Source of the DNA: Nocardioides aromaticivorans
GTDB lineage: Bacteria > Actinomycetota > Actinomycetes > Propionibacteriales > Nocardioidaceae
Length of the DNA: 64,000 bases
Reading direction: 5' to 3'
NCBI RefSeq assembly: GCF_013408525.1
Contig: NZ_JACBZM010000001.1
Span: 3,162,001 to 3,226,000 of the forward strand
Shown: positions 14,584 to 23,774 of the stretch, in pieces
Numbering within the stretch: the first letter of the stretch is position 1
How the letters are laid out: each line of letters begins with the position of its first letter
Notes under the pieces: generated by a model
What the model was told of the DNA's origin: nothing
Databases searched by the model: none
Seen by the model: the letters and a program-made list of their open reading frames with translations, nothing else
Position numbers and translations under genes: made by a program

Positions 14584-15915
14584 ATGGACCTCGACACCAG
14601 CACCGTCTCGACAGCCTCGCTGCTGTCCGAGATCCGTGACGGTGTCGACCTCCGCGACGCCCTCATCGTCCGCGAATGGCAGGCCATCACGTCGTGGGCC
14701 GAGGCCAACATCGTCGAAAGTCCCGAAGGTGCCGCGACCCTGACGGAGGGCTACCTCGACACCGGTGTCCCGATCGCCGGCCCCGGCGCCCCGCTCGTGT
14801 CGGAGTTCCAGCTGATGGAGCTCATCGCGGTGCTCGGCCGCTCACCGGACGGTGGCCGGTCGTACGTGGGCCAGGTCATCGAGTGCGCCTGGCGCCTCCC
14901 GCTTCTCTACGCCGCCATGGTGGACGCCCGGGTCACGCCGTGGCGAGCCCAACGCATCGCCGACCTGACCAGGTCGCTGCCGGCAGAAGCAGCAGCATTC
15001 GTGGACCGGCACCTCAACGCCGCCGTCGGCGGCGTCGGCTGGGCACAGCTCGAACGCCTCGTCACCGAGGCGATCCTGCGGTTCGACCCCGAACGCGCCG
15101 AGGCCGAACGCCAGGCCGCGAACGACCGCCGCCACTGTGACGTCCACATGGACGAGGTCGACGCGCACGGCGGCGTGCACCTCGACGCCTACCTCGACGC
15201 CGCCGACGGCCACGACCTCAACCAAGCCGTCGCCCGCGAGGCGCACCTACGGGGCCAGCTCGGCGACACCGACTCGTTGGACGTGCGTCGTGCGAAGGCT
15301 GTGGGTGCGATCGCCCGCCGCGACCTCGCCCTCGACCTGCTGATCGCCGACGAGACGACTGGCGAGGTCATCGCCCAAGCCCCCGGACGTCGGGTGGAGC
15401 TGAACGTCCACATCACCGACACCGCCCTGACAGCACAGGCACAGGGGTCTCGTGACGGTCGCTGCGCGACCTCCTCGACCACCAACACCGTCGGTCGCTG
15501 GGACGAGGGCCGCTGCCCGGTCACCACCGCACAGATCCGGGAATGGCTGCAGGTCCCGGGCACCACCGTCATCGTCCGACCGGTCATCAACCTGGCCGAC
15601 TGCATCCCGGTCGACTCCTACGAGATCCCCGACCGCCACCGACACCGCGTGGCGCTGCGAGATCACACCTGCCGGTTCCCCAACTGCCCCCAACAGGCAG
15701 TTCGCTGCGACCTCGACCACGCCAAGCCCCATGCCGCGGGCGGCAAGACCTGCCCGTGCAACCTGGTCCCGCTTTGCAGGCGCCATCATCGTGCGAAGAC
15801 CCACTCGACCTGGCGCTATCTCGTCGTCGTCCCAGGGCACTACTTGTGGACCAGCCCCCACGGCCACCACTTCCACGTCGGCCCCGCCGGCACCCGCCCA
15901 CTCGACGGCTACTGA
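14584..15915 (+). CDS. DUF222/13E12-type HNH endonuclease family protein
   Basis: This 443-aa protein has an N-terminal DUF222 domain (about residues 20-290) and a C-terminal HNH nuclease module at about 370-430. The Cys pair is in HTCRFPNCPQQ, LDHAKPHAAGG holds the first His, and NLVPLCRRHHRAKT holds the catalytic Asn/His set. The family is multi-copy in actinobacteria and resembles the REP13E12 proteins of mycobacteria; its cellular role is unclear. The ATG at 14584 is preferred over one at 14503 because it starts the conserved part. A 36-bp repeat is inserted in frame at about residues 288-300. The gene interrupts a flagellar/chemotaxis region, suggesting acquisition. Confidence 0.85.
   Translation: MDLDTSTVSTASLLSEIRDGVDLRDALIVREWQAITSWAEANIVESPEGAATLTEGYLDTGVPIAGPGAPLVSEFQLMELIAVLGRSPDGGRSYVGQVIECAWRLPLLYAAMVDARVTPWRAQRIADLTRSLPAEAAAFVDRHLNAAVGGVGWAQLERLVTEAILRFDPERAEAERQAANDRRHCDVHMDEVDAHGGVHLDAYLDAADGHDLNQAVAREAHLRGQLGDTDSLDVRRAKAVGAIARRDLALDLLIADETTGEVIAQAPGRRVELNVHITDTALTAQAQGSRDGRCATSSTTNTVGRWDEGRCPVTTAQIREWLQVPGTTVIVRPVINLADCIPVDSYEIPDRHRHRVALRDHTCRFPNCPQQAVRCDLDHAKPHAAGGKTCPCNLVPLCRRHHRAKTHSTWRYLVVVPGHYLWTSPHGHHFHVGPAGTRPLDGY
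15446..15481. repeat. Dispersed 36-bp palindromic repeat, copy C, inside the HNH gene
   Basis: This copy is in frame within the HNH coding region and encodes about 12 residues, GSRDGRCATSSTT. It falls just before the conserved PVTTAQIREWL segment, a place likely to tolerate extra loop residues. It is identical to copy B in inverted orientation. Confidence 0.9.
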
Positions 15916-16210
15916 CCACCAAGCCCCACACCCCGCCCCACCGGCGGGGCCACCGGCGCGTCCGGGACAGACTCAGCCGGACTTCCTCCCGGCCGCGGCC
16001 GCGAGGACTCGCCGGATCACCTCCGTCGTCGACGACGCAGAGGCGTGGTCGGTTCGTCATCTCCGGGGCCCATGGCAACCCATCCACCACCAGGCCCCGC
16101 GTCCCGACGTCCCCGAACGGATCCACCACCCGGGACCCCGGTCCCGACTCCACGATCGCCCCTCATCCGCCTGCGGCCCGCGCCGATGGACAGCGCGGAA
16201 GGGAGGGCCA

Positions 16211-18523
16211 ATGGACGACGACGCAGAGATCATCGCGGAGTTCCTCGTGGAGTCCCACGAGAACCTCGACCAGCTCGACCGTGACCTGGTCGAGCTGGAG
16301 CAGCAGCCGGACTCACGGGAGCGGCTGTCGAGCATCTTCCGCACGATCCACACGATCAAGGGCACCAGTGGCTTCCTCGCCTTCAATCGTCTCGAGCAGC
16401 TGACGCACGTCGGCGAGACCCTCCTGTCGCGCCTTCGCGACGGTGAGGCGGTGATGACCCCGGTGATCGCCGAGGCGCTGCTGTCCATGGTCGACACCGT
16501 CCGCGCGCTGCTCGACGTGATCGAGCGGACCAGCAGCGACACCGACCCCGCGGTCGACGTCGCGCCGGTCGTCGCCGTCATCGAAGACCTGCTGGCCGGG
16601 CGCGAGCCCGAGCCCAGCACCGGGACGCTCGTGGCGTCCGAGGCCGGCGGAGCCGCGGAGGAGCCGGTCGTGTCCCCGGCGGACTCCTTCGCGGCACCGC
16701 CGGCCCCCGAGCCCGAGCCCGAGCTCGCCCTCGAGCCGACCCCGCAGCCGACCCCGGAGCCCGCCCCCGAGCCGACTCCGGAGCCCGAAGCCGCGGCCCC
16801 CGCCGAGCCCGAGTGGGACGGCGTCGAGCGCCGCGCGTCCGACCCCGCCGAGCCGTGGGACGGCGTCGAGCGCCGGACCCGCGTGGAGTCGTCGGTCCGC
16901 GTCGACGTCGACCTCCTCGACGACCTGGTCGACCTGGTCGGCGAGCTGGTGCTGACCCGCAACCAGCTGATCCAGCGCAGCCTCGCCTCCGACGACCTCG
17001 AGCTGGTGCGCGCGAGCCAGCGGCTCGACCTGGTGGCGAGCGAGCTGCAGGAGTCGGTGATGAAGACCCGCATGCAGCCGATCGGCCAGGTCTGGTCGAA
17101 GATGCCGCGCGTCGTCCGCGACCTGTCCCACCAGCTGGGCCGCGAGGTCGAGCTGGTGATGGAGGGTCACGAGACCGAGCTCGACCGCAGCCTCCTCGAG
17201 GCCGTCAAGGACCCGCTGACGCACCTGGTGCGCAACTCCCTCGACCACGGCATCGAGCCGCCCGACGTACGCGCCGCGGCCGGCAAGCCCACCAAGGGCA
17301 CGCTGAGCCTGCGGGCCTACCACGAGTCCGGCCAGGTGGTCGTCGAGATCGCCGACGACGGCAAGGGCATCGACCCCGAGCGGATCGCGGCCGTCGCGCT
17401 GGAGCGTGGCGTCGTCACCCGTGACCAGCTCTCCCGGATGGACGGCCGCGAGGTGCTCGGCCTGATCTTCCGCCCCGGCTTCTCCACGGCGGCCGCGGTC
17501 TCCAACATCTCCGGCCGCGGCGTCGGGATGGACGTCGTACGGACGAACATCGAGCGGATCGGCGGCAGCGTCGACGTCAGCTCCGAGCCCGGCAGGGGTA
17601 CGACGACGCGGGTCCGGATCCCGCTCACGCTGGCCATCATCCCGGCGCTCGTCGTCGGCGAGGGCAGCGAGCGCTACGCCATCCCGCAGGCCAACCTGGT
17701 CGAGCTGGTCCGGATCGAGGGCGACGACCTGCAGCGCGACGTCGAGGACCTCGCCGGCGCCCCGGTGCTGCGGCTGCGCGGCAAGCTGCTGCCGCTCGTG
17801 TCGCTCGCCGGCGTGCTGAGCGGCGAGCCCGCGCCCAGCGGCGAGGCGATCACCGTGGTCGTGCTCCAGTCCGACGACGTGCGCTTCGGCCTGTGCGTCT
17901 CGACGGTCCACGACACCCAGGAGATCGTCGTCAAGCCGATCGGCCGCCAGCTCAAGGGGCTGGCGATGTACGCAGGCGCCACCATCATGGGCGACGGCCG
18001 TGTCGCCCTCATCCTGGACGTGGCCGGCATCGCCGCCACGTCCGGCGTCGGAGCGACGCAGGCGGAGGCGGTCGACCTCCGCACCGGCGTCGCCGACGAC
18101 CGCACCGCACTGCTGGTGCTCGAGGTCGCCGACGGCCGCCGCGCAGCCCTCCCGCTCGCGGCGGTCGCTCGGCTCGAGGAGTTCGAGCGGGAGCGGATCG
18201 AGCGGAGCGGGACGGCCGAGGTGGTGCAGTACCGCGACGGGATCCTCCCGCTGGTGCGGCTCGCGACGGCGATCGGCCTGCCCGACACGAGCGACCGCAG
18301 CGACCAGGTGAGCGTCGTCGTGCACGAGACCGGCGGCGGCAACGGCGCCGGGGGAGCGGTCGGCATCGTCATCGACCGGGTGCTCGACGTGGTCGAGGTC
18401 GCGGTCAGCGCGAGCGAGGTCGGACGCCGTACGGGCGTCACGGGCAGCGCCGTCGTGCAGGACCGGGTCACCGACCTGGTCGACCTGGAGGCCGTCGTCG
18501 CCCGGTCAGGAGTCCCCGCATGA
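16211..18523 (+). CDS. cheA: Chemotaxis histidine kinase CheA
   Basis: CheA (770 aa) phosphorylates CheY and CheB in response to receptors. The Hpt domain has its phospho-His at residue 47 (FRTIHTIKGTSGF). A Pro/Glu-rich linker (about 135-215) contains two copies of WDGVERR. Dimerisation follows at 225-290, then the ATP-binding domain with NSLDHGI (342), DDGKGID and GRGVGMDVV (437), a CheW domain (about 476-603) and a second CheW-like domain (about 626-768). The ATG at 16211 has GGGAGGG upstream. The preceding 295 bases hold no recognisable gene. Its stop overlaps cheW. Confidence 0.95.
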   Translation: MDDDAEIIAEFLVESHENLDQLDRDLVELEQQPDSRERLSSIFRTIHTIKGTSGFLAFNRLEQLTHVGETLLSRLRDGEAVMTPVIAEALLSMVDTVRALLDVIERTSSDTDPAVDVAPVVAVIEDLLAGREPEPSTGTLVASEAGGAAEEPVVSPADSFAAPPAPEPEPELALEPTPQPTPEPAPEPTPEPEAAAPAEPEWDGVERRASDPAEPWDGVERRTRVESSVRVDVDLLDDLVDLVGELVLTRNQLIQRSLASDDLELVRASQRLDLVASELQESVMKTRMQPIGQVWSKMPRVVRDLSHQLGREVELVMEGHETELDRSLLEAVKDPLTHLVRNSLDHGIEPPDVRAAAGKPTKGTLSLRAYHESGQVVVEIADDGKGIDPERIAAVALERGVVTRDQLSRMDGREVLGLIFRPGFSTAAAVSNISGRGVGMDVVRTNIERIGGSVDVSSEPGRGTTTRVRIPLTLAIIPALVVGEGSERYAIPQANLVELVRIEGDDLQRDVEDLAGAPVLRLRGKLLPLVSLAGVLSGEPAPSGEAITVVVLQSDDVRFGLCVSTVHDTQEIVVKPIGRQLKGLAMYAGATIMGDGRVALILDVAGIAATSGVGATQAEAVDLRTGVADDRTALLVLEVADGRRAALPLAAVARLEEFERERIERSGTAEVVQYRDGILPLVRLATAIGLPDTSDRSDQVSVVVHETGGGNGAGGAVGIVIDRVLDVVEVAVSASEVGRRTGVTGSAVVQDRVTDLVDLEAVVARSGVPA

Positions 18524-18996
18524 CGATCACCGCCACCGCCCGGACCGCCGAGCAGTACTGCACCTTCTGGGTCTCCGGCCTCTTCTTCGGCGTCGCGGTC
18601 GACGAGGTGCAGGAGGTGCTGCGCCTGCAGCCGATGACGCCCGTCCCGCGTGCGGACGAGGCCGTCACCGGCCTGATCAACCTGCGCGGCCAGATCGTCA
18701 CCGCCGTCGACCTCCGGGTCCGGCTCGGCCTGCCGGCGCGTGCCGCCGGTGAGGTCCCCATGAACGTGATCGTCCGCAGCCGTGGCGAGGTGGTCAGCCT
18801 CCTCGTCGACGACATCGGGGACGTGATCGACACCGCCGGCGTGGACGCCCAGCCGGCCCCCTCGAACATGCCCAAGGAGGTGCAGGACGTCGTCCGCGGG
18901 GTGCGCCCGCTGCCCGACACCATCCTGCTCGTCCTCGACGCAGACCGCGCGGTCGACGTTGCGACCACGCCCGACACCACCGGAGGAAACCCGTGA
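18520..18996 (+). CDS. cheW: Chemotaxis coupling protein CheW
   Basis: CheW (158 aa) is an SH3-like scaffold that couples receptors to CheA. It has the CheW pattern [20 protein letters not shown], the [21 protein letters not shown] segment, and [14 protein letters not shown]. It overlaps cheA by 4 nt (ATGA) and the receptor gene by 4 nt (GTGA), so the three are translated together as one signalling unit. Confidence 0.96.
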   Translation: MTITATARTAEQYCTFWVSGLFFGVAVDEVQEVLRLQPMTPVPRADEAVTGLINLRGQIVTAVDLRVRLGLPARAAGEVPMNVIVRSRGEVVSLLVDDIGDVIDTAGVDAQPAPSNMPKEVQDVVRGVRPLPDTILLVLDADRAVDVATTPDTTGGNP

Positions 18997-21311
18997 CCGA
19001 GACCCTGGACGTGCCGGTGAACGGCACCGGTCCCGCCAAGTCGACCCGCGCCACCAAGGCCCGCACCGCGATCCCCGTCCCCGACCAGCAGGTCGGCGGC
19101 ACCGACGCCTCGGCGTTCGCCCTGTCGATGATGGAGAACAGTCCGACGAACATGATGTTCGCGGACCGCGAGTTCGTCATCCGCTACATGAACCCGGCGT
19201 CGCTCGAGACCCTCCGCAAGCTGGAGGAGCACCTGCCGGTCAAGGCCGACGACATCGTCGGGTCCAGCCTCGACATCTTCCACAAGACCCCGAGCTACCA
19301 GCGCGGCATCCTCTCCGACGCCGGCAACCTGCCGCGTCGCGCCAACATCAAGGTCGGTCCCGAGGTCCTCGACCTCCTGGTCTCGCCGATCCGCGACGCC
19401 GCCGGCGAGTACGTCGGCGCGATGGCCACCTGGGAGGTCATCACCGAGAAGGTGCGGATGGAGGAGGAGGTCGCCCGGGTGACCTCGATGATGGAGAACA
19501 GCCCCACGAACATGATGTTCGCGGACCGCGACTTCGTCATCCGCTACATGAACCCGGCCTCGCTCAACACCCTGCGCGGGCTCGAGGGCGCGCTGCCGGT
19601 CACCGCCGACCAGGTGGTGGGCTCGAGCCTCGACATCTTCCACAAGAACCCCGCCTACCAGCGCGGGATCCTCGAGACGGCCGAGCACCTGCCCCGTCGC
19701 GCCGACATCAAGGTCGGCGACGAGACGCTCGACCTGCTCGTCAGCGCGATCACCGACGCCAAGGGCGAGTACATCGGCGCGATGGCCACTTGGGAGGTCA
19801 TCACCGACCGGCTCCGTGCCGAGCGCGAGCGGGCCGAGGCGGAGGCGGACACCACGGCCGTCAACAAGATCCTCGCCACCCTCGGGTCCGCGACGGACGT
19901 CGAGCAGGCGGTGCAGAGCGCCCTCGACACGGTCCGCACGGAGTTCGGCTGGGCCTACGGCTCGTTCTGGAAGGTCGACCCGGCCGACCGGACGCTGAAG
20001 TTCGACCGCGAGTCCGGCGACGCCGGCCCCGAGTTCCGTCGGGTCACGCTCCAGGCGTCCTTCGCCGAGGGTGTCGGCCTGTCCGGCCGGGCCTGGGCGC
20101 AGCGCGACCTCTACTTCACCCCCGACATCGGTGAGATGACCGACTGCGTGCGGGCGCCCGTGGCCCAGCAGGTCGGCGTGAAGTCCGGTGTCTGCTTCCC
20201 GGTCATCGTCGAGGGCGAGGTCGTCGCGACGATGGACTTCTTCGCGACCGAGACCCTGCAGCCGAGCCCCCAGCGGCTCGAGGCACTGCGCAACATCGGC
20301 CGCCTGGTGTCCCAGGCGATCGCGCGGATCAACCGCGAGACCGCCGAGCGCGAGGCCGCCGCGGTCCTCGCCGGCAAGGTCGAGCAGATCCTCGACGTGG
20401 TCTCGGCCGCGGCGGCCGGCGACCTGACCCGCGAGCTCGACATCGAGGGCGACGACGCCGTCGGCCGCGTGGCCGAGGGCCTGCGCACGCTGCTCACCAC
20501 CCTGCGCACCAGCATGGGCGACATCGGCGGTACGGCGGAGTCGCTCGCCGCCGCCGCCGGCCAGCTCACGTCGCTGGCCGAGGGCATGGGCGAGGGCGCC
20601 TCGATGACGTCCGACCGTGCGGCGTCGGCGTCGAGCGCGTCGGTGCAGGTGTCGGCGTCCATCCAGACCGTCGCCACGGCGGCGGAGGAGATGACCGCGT
20701 CGATCCGCGAGATCGCCAAGAACGCCACCGAGGCGGCCACCGTCGCCACCGACGCCGTGACCGTCGCCTCCGAGGCGCAGGGCACCGTCGCGTCGCTGGG
20801 CGAGTCCAGCGCCGAGATCGGCCAGGTCATCAAGGTGATCACCTCGATCGCGCAGCAGACCAACCTGCTCGCCCTCAACGCGACCATCGAGGCCGCCCGC
20901 GCCGGTGACGCCGGCAAGGGCTTCGCGGTCGTCGCCAACGAGGTCAAGGAGCTCGCCAAGGAGACCGCCAAGGCGACCGAGGAGATCGGCCAGAAGATCG
21001 AGGCCATCCAGAGCGACACCCAGGGTGCCGTCTCCGCGATCAGCCGCATCGCCGACGTGATCGCGAAGATCAACGACATCCAGTCGACGATCGCCTCGGC
21101 CGTCGAGGAGCAGACCGCGACGACCAACGAGATCGCCCGCTCCGTCACCGAGGCGGCGGCCGGTGCCAACGGCATCGCTGAGGACGTGACCCAGGTCGCC
21201 ACGGCTGCCGCCGACACCCGCGAGGGGGCGGAGAACACGCTGACCTCGGCCACCGAGCTCACCGGCATGGCCGGCCAGCTGCGGGACCTGGTCGGACGGT
21301 TCAGCCTCTAG
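18993..21311 (+). CDS. Soluble methyl-accepting chemotaxis protein with tandem PAS and GAF domains
   Basis: This 772-aa receptor has no membrane segment or signal peptide and should act in the cytoplasm. Two nearly identical PAS domains occupy about residues 45-155 and 165-275, each with [14 protein letters not shown] and [12 protein letters not shown] domain (about 285-440), a HAMP-like stretch (about 455-505) and a signalling domain (about 510-765) with [19 protein letters not shown] at its tip follow. GGAGGAAA precedes the GTG start. The GTGA overlap with cheW suggests it is the main receptor of this CheA. Haem, flavin or small-molecule sensing by the PAS pair is possible but unproven. Confidence 0.93.
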   Translation: MTETLDVPVNGTGPAKSTRATKARTAIPVPDQQVGGTDASAFALSMMENSPTNMMFADREFVIRYMNPASLETLRKLEEHLPVKADDIVGSSLDIFHKTPSYQRGILSDAGNLPRRANIKVGPEVLDLLVSPIRDAAGEYVGAMATWEVITEKVRMEEEVARVTSMMENSPTNMMFADRDFVIRYMNPASLNTLRGLEGALPVTADQVVGSSLDIFHKNPAYQRGILETAEHLPRRADIKVGDETLDLLVSAITDAKGEYIGAMATWEVITDRLRAERERAEAEADTTAVNKILATLGSATDVEQAVQSALDTVRTEFGWAYGSFWKVDPADRTLKFDRESGDAGPEFRRVTLQASFAEGVGLSGRAWAQRDLYFTPDIGEMTDCVRAPVAQQVGVKSGVCFPVIVEGEVVATMDFFATETLQPSPQRLEALRNIGRLVSQAIARINRETAEREAAAVLAGKVEQILDVVSAAAAGDLTRELDIEGDDAVGRVAEGLRTLLTTLRTSMGDIGGTAESLAAAAGQLTSLAEGMGEGASMTSDRAASASSASVQVSASIQTVATAAEEMTASIREIAKNATEAATVATDAVTVASEAQGTVASLGESSAEIGQVIKVITSIAQQTNLLALNATIEAARAGDAGKGFAVVANEVKELAKETAKATEEIGQKIEAIQSDTQGAVSAISRIADVIAKINDIQSTIASAVEEQTATTNEIARSVTEAAAGANGIAEDVTQVATAAADTREGAENTLTSATELTGMAGQLRDLVGRFSL

Positions 21312-21338
21312 GGCCACAGACCCTCCCAGGGAACGCGA

Positions 21339-21372
21339 AGACCCCCGCCAGGTGAGCCTGGCGGGGGTCTTC
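21339..21372. terminator. Bidirectional hairpin terminator after the chemoreceptor gene
   Basis: AAGACCCCCGCCAGG (21339-21353), loop TGAG, and its exact complement (21358-21372) form a 15-bp stem. In RNA from either strand it is flanked by a short A or T tract. It separates cheA-cheW-mcp from the convergent regulator gene. Confidence 0.85.
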
Positions 21373-21433
21373 TGTCGTACGGGCCACGTCCCCGGTGCGG
21401 CCCGGCCGGAGGGAGCTTCCCGGAGGGAGCTCG

Positions 21434-22123
21434 TCAGCCCACGCGGCGCTCGGCCATGGGCGGAGCGCTGGTGCCCTCGCCGCTGCGCAGCCGTACGGCG
21501 AGCAGGGCGGCCTGGGTGCGGTGCTGGAGCCCGAGCCGCGCGAGCAGCCCGGTGACGTGGTTCTTGATCGTCTTCTCGGCGAGGTAGAGCTCCTCGGCGA
21601 TCTGCCGGTTCGTCATGCCCTCGGCGATGAGGAAGAAGATCTTGCGCTGCTGCGGGGTGAGCTCGCAGATGACGTCGAGCGAGCGCCGCTGCATCTCCAT
21701 CTGCTCGACCACGCGGCTCGCGACGGTCGGGTCGATGAGCGAGTGGCCGCCGGCGACCAGCTTGATGCCGCTGAGCAGCGAGTTCCCCTCGATGCGCTTG
21801 AGCACGTAGCCCGAGGCACCCGCGAGGATCGCCGCCGAGATGGCGTCCGGGTCGTCGTACGTCGTCAGGATGAGGCCCTTGATGTCGGGGTCGACGGACC
21901 GCATCTCGCGGCAGATGTCGACGCCGGTGCCGTCGGCGAGGTGGGCGTCGAGGATCGCGACGTCGGGCCGCAGCTCGAGGATCTCGCGCAGGGCGACGGT
22001 CGCGCTGCCCGACTGTCCGACGACCTCGATGGTGTCGTCGGTCTCGAGGAGGCTCGCGACGCCGCGACGCACCACTTCGTGGTCGTCGACGAGGTATACG
22101 CGGATCGGGGTCTGCTCAGTCAC
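21434..22123 (-). CDS. NarL/LuxR-family response regulator, DosR/DevR-like
   Basis: This 229-aa protein has a receiver domain with YLVDDHEVVRRGVASLL, the phosphoacceptor Asp in VAILDAHLADGTG and the Lys in YVLKRIEG. A C-terminal LuxR-type HTH has LTPQQRKIFFLIAEG and NRQIAEELYLAEKTIKNHV. The overall pattern is close to mycobacterial DosR, which controls hypoxia and dormancy genes. No sensor kinase is encoded in the window, so it is an orphan here. The GTG at 22123 starts the receiver. It lies between the chemotaxis block and the stress island. Confidence 0.88.
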   Translation of the reverse strand: MTEQTPIRVYLVDDHEVVRRGVASLLETDDTIEVVGQSGSATVALREILELRPDVAILDAHLADGTGVDICREMRSVDPDIKGLILTTYDDPDAISAAILAGASGYVLKRIEGNSLLSGIKLVAGGHSLIDPTVASRVVEQMEMQRRSLDVICELTPQQRKIFFLIAEGMTNRQIAEELYLAEKTIKNHVTGLLARLGLQHRTQAALLAVRLRSGEGTSAPPMAERRVG

Positions 22124-22257
22124 GTGACGATTCTCGGGGCCAACCTGAGTGGAAAACCACCGATACCGGCAGGTAGGGCCGGAGGTCTTTGCGGCATGGC
22201 CCGAACGGGCCAGTGGCCCGGGACCGAACGGGGGAGAGTTCCCTCGCGCAGGCCCGC

Positions 22258-22617
22258 TCAGCGGGCGCGGAGGTCGGCGAGGGCCGCGTGGACGTCGCGC
22301 TCGCTGCGCCGCAGCTCCTCGAGGAGGGCGACGATCTCGACGGTCGTCAGGTGTCCGTCGCCGGCCGGAGGGGAGAGCCACTCGTCCGCCTCGTCGGCGG
22401 TGATCCGGCCACCGATCTCGAGCCGGTACGTCGTGTCGTCGAGCTCGAACTCGACGTCGGCGACGACCGCTCGGAAGTGCTCGTCGGCCAGCGGGTCGTG
22501 GACCAGGACGTGCTCGCCGGGCTCCAGGCCACGGGACAGGTAGTGGTCGCGGTGGCTGACGCCGAGCGAGCGGCTGCGCCGCGTGAACGGGCTGAGCGCC
22601 ACCACGATCTGCTCCAT
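22258..22617 (-). CDS. Hypothetical protein, 119 aa
   Basis: No family is recognised. The ATG at 22617 (MEQIVVALSPFTRRSRS) has GAGGATC upstream and is preferred over a longer reading from 22713. The protein is soluble and acidic. It has a strand-rich middle (VVADVEFELDDTTYRLEIGG), an SPPAGDGHLTTVEIVALLEELRR segment, and a helical C-terminus, so a small N-terminal barrel plus helix is plausible. It is divergent from the SigB/F-type sigma gene and shares its control region, which suggests a stress-linked role. Confidence 0.7.
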   Translation of the reverse strand: MEQIVVALSPFTRRSRSLGVSHRDHYLSRGLEPGEHVLVHDPLADEHFRAVVADVEFELDDTTYRLEIGGRITADEADEWLSPPAGDGHLTTVEIVALLEELRRSERDVHAALADLRAR

Positions 22618-22714
22618 CGGATCCTCCGTGCGGTCGACGTCCGGCTCGGTGCCGGACACAGTGATCAACCGTGGTCCGACCGTGGTGTTATGCCCGGTGC
22701 CGTCCTCTCGCAAC

Positions 22715-22730
22715 TAGTCCTTTCGGACTA
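22715..22730. promoter_or_regulatory. Inverted repeat TAGTCC-TTTC-GGACTA in the divergent sigma control region
   Basis: Six-base arms flank a TTTC centre. The GGACT halves resemble half-sites recognised by NarL/DosR-type regulators but are in the opposite relative orientation to the mycobacterial Dos box. A DosR-like gene lies 600 bp away. It could be an operator for the sigma gene or its divergent neighbour. Confidence 0.4.
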
Positions 22731-22759
22731 TTCATCCTGATTCATACGGGTGGTCATAC

Positions 22760-22785
22760 GTATGGATTCGCGCTAGGTTGGGTAT
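22760..22785 (+). promoter_or_regulatory. Candidate SigB/SigF-type promoter of the sigma gene
   Basis: GTAT (22760-22763), a 16-nt spacer and GGGTAT (22780-22785) match the actinobacterial stress-sigma pattern GNNT-N14-16-GGGTAY. The leader to the ATG at 22855 would be about 60 nt. The site implies autoregulation by the sigma factor it precedes. Confidence 0.5.
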
Positions 22786-22854
22786 CGGCGCTGCAGATGC
22801 GCGACATGTGGCCAAGCCCACCGCCACACCGCTTCCGACCATCGGGAGTAGTCC

Positions 22855-23679
22855 ATGTCCATCGCCCTTGAAGTTGAGGTACCCACCATCCCGTCGGCCC
22901 ATCCGGAGCCGGCACTGCCTTCGGACGAGCGGAAGGCCCGCACCGCGGAGCTGCTCGCCCAGGCCCGCGAGACCAGCGGCGCGGAGCGCGAGGCGCTCCT
23001 CGAGCAGGTCATCGTGATCAACATCCCGGTCGCCCGCACGCTCGCCGCGCGCTACCGCAACCGGGGCCAGAGCCAGGACGAGCTCGAGCAGGTCGCCTGC
23101 CTCGCCCTGACCCGGGCCGTGCAGTCCTTCGACCCGGAGCTCGGCGACGACCTGCTGGTCTTCGCCGTCCCCACCATCCTCGGTGAGCTGAAGCGGCACT
23201 TCCGCTCGGCGAGCTGGGTGGTGCGGCCCCCGCGCCGGGTCCAGGAGATCCGGCCCCGGATCACCGCCATGGAGGCCGAACTCACCCAGGAGCTGGGTCG
23301 GCCGCCGTCGCTCGAGGAGCTCGCCGAGGCCGTCGACGCCCCGGTGGACGAGGTCGAGGAGGCCATGGCCTGCGGCGACCTCGCGCACGCGTCCTCGCTC
23401 GACGAGCCGGTGTCCGAGACCGGCAGCAGCCTCGCCGAGCTGCTGCCCACCGTCGAGCCGGGCTTCGACCACAGCGAAGCCGTCGTCCTGCTCGGTCCTG
23501 CCTGCCGCAAGCTCAAGCCGCGGGACCGCTGGATCCTGCAGATGCGCTTCTACGAGCAGATGACGCAGCAGCAGATCGCCGACGAGCTCGGGGTCACGCA
23601 GGTGCAGGTGTCCCGCCTCCTGCAGCGGATCTTCACGGATCTGCGCCGGAGCGTGCTCGGCACCACGCGCGCAGCCTAG
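22855..23679 (+). CDS. SigB/SigF/SigG-family stress sigma factor
   Basis: This 274-aa sigma factor belongs to the general-stress group. Region 2 reads IVINIPVARTLAARYRNRGQSQDELEQVACLALTRAVQSFDPE, with VFAVPTILGELKRHFR. Region 3 has GRPPSLEELAEAVD. Region 4 has MRFYEQMTQQQIADELGVTQVQVSRLLQ. The VPTILGELKRHFR motif is diagnostic of this group rather than of FliA or SigA. No anti-sigma or anti-anti-sigma gene is adjacent, unlike many sigF loci. Genes downstream in the window carry promoters of the type it should recognise. Confidence 0.92.
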   Translation: MSIALEVEVPTIPSAHPEPALPSDERKARTAELLAQARETSGAEREALLEQVIVINIPVARTLAARYRNRGQSQDELEQVACLALTRAVQSFDPELGDDLLVFAVPTILGELKRHFRSASWVVRPPRRVQEIRPRITAMEAELTQELGRPPSLEELAEAVDAPVDEVEEAMACGDLAHASSLDEPVSETGSSLAELLPTVEPGFDHSEAVVLLGPACRKLKPRDRWILQMRFYEQMTQQQIADELGVTQVQVSRLLQRIFTDLRRSVLGTTRAA

Positions 23680-23774
23680 GCGCGCACGCCGGCCGAACGA
23701 CGGCCCACCGACCGGAGATCGCCTGACACGCTCGACGCGTCCGGTCGGAGGGCGGTCGTCGACGGCTGTCGTCG

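Noticed and set aside
14584..15915. Prophage or transposon insertion around the HNH gene
   Set aside because: No integrase, transposase, terminase or target-site duplication was seen; the gene is better called a DUF222/13E12-type protein.
18468..21317. 949-aa minus-strand open frame opposite the chemoreceptor gene
   Set aside because: Low-complexity Arg/Gly/Leu-rich shadow of the real plus-strand cheW-mcp genes; typical of high-GC DNA.
22210..22240. Dos box upstream of the DosR-like gene
   Set aside because: GGGACC-like pieces exist but no 18-20 bp palindrome matching the mycobacterial consensus.
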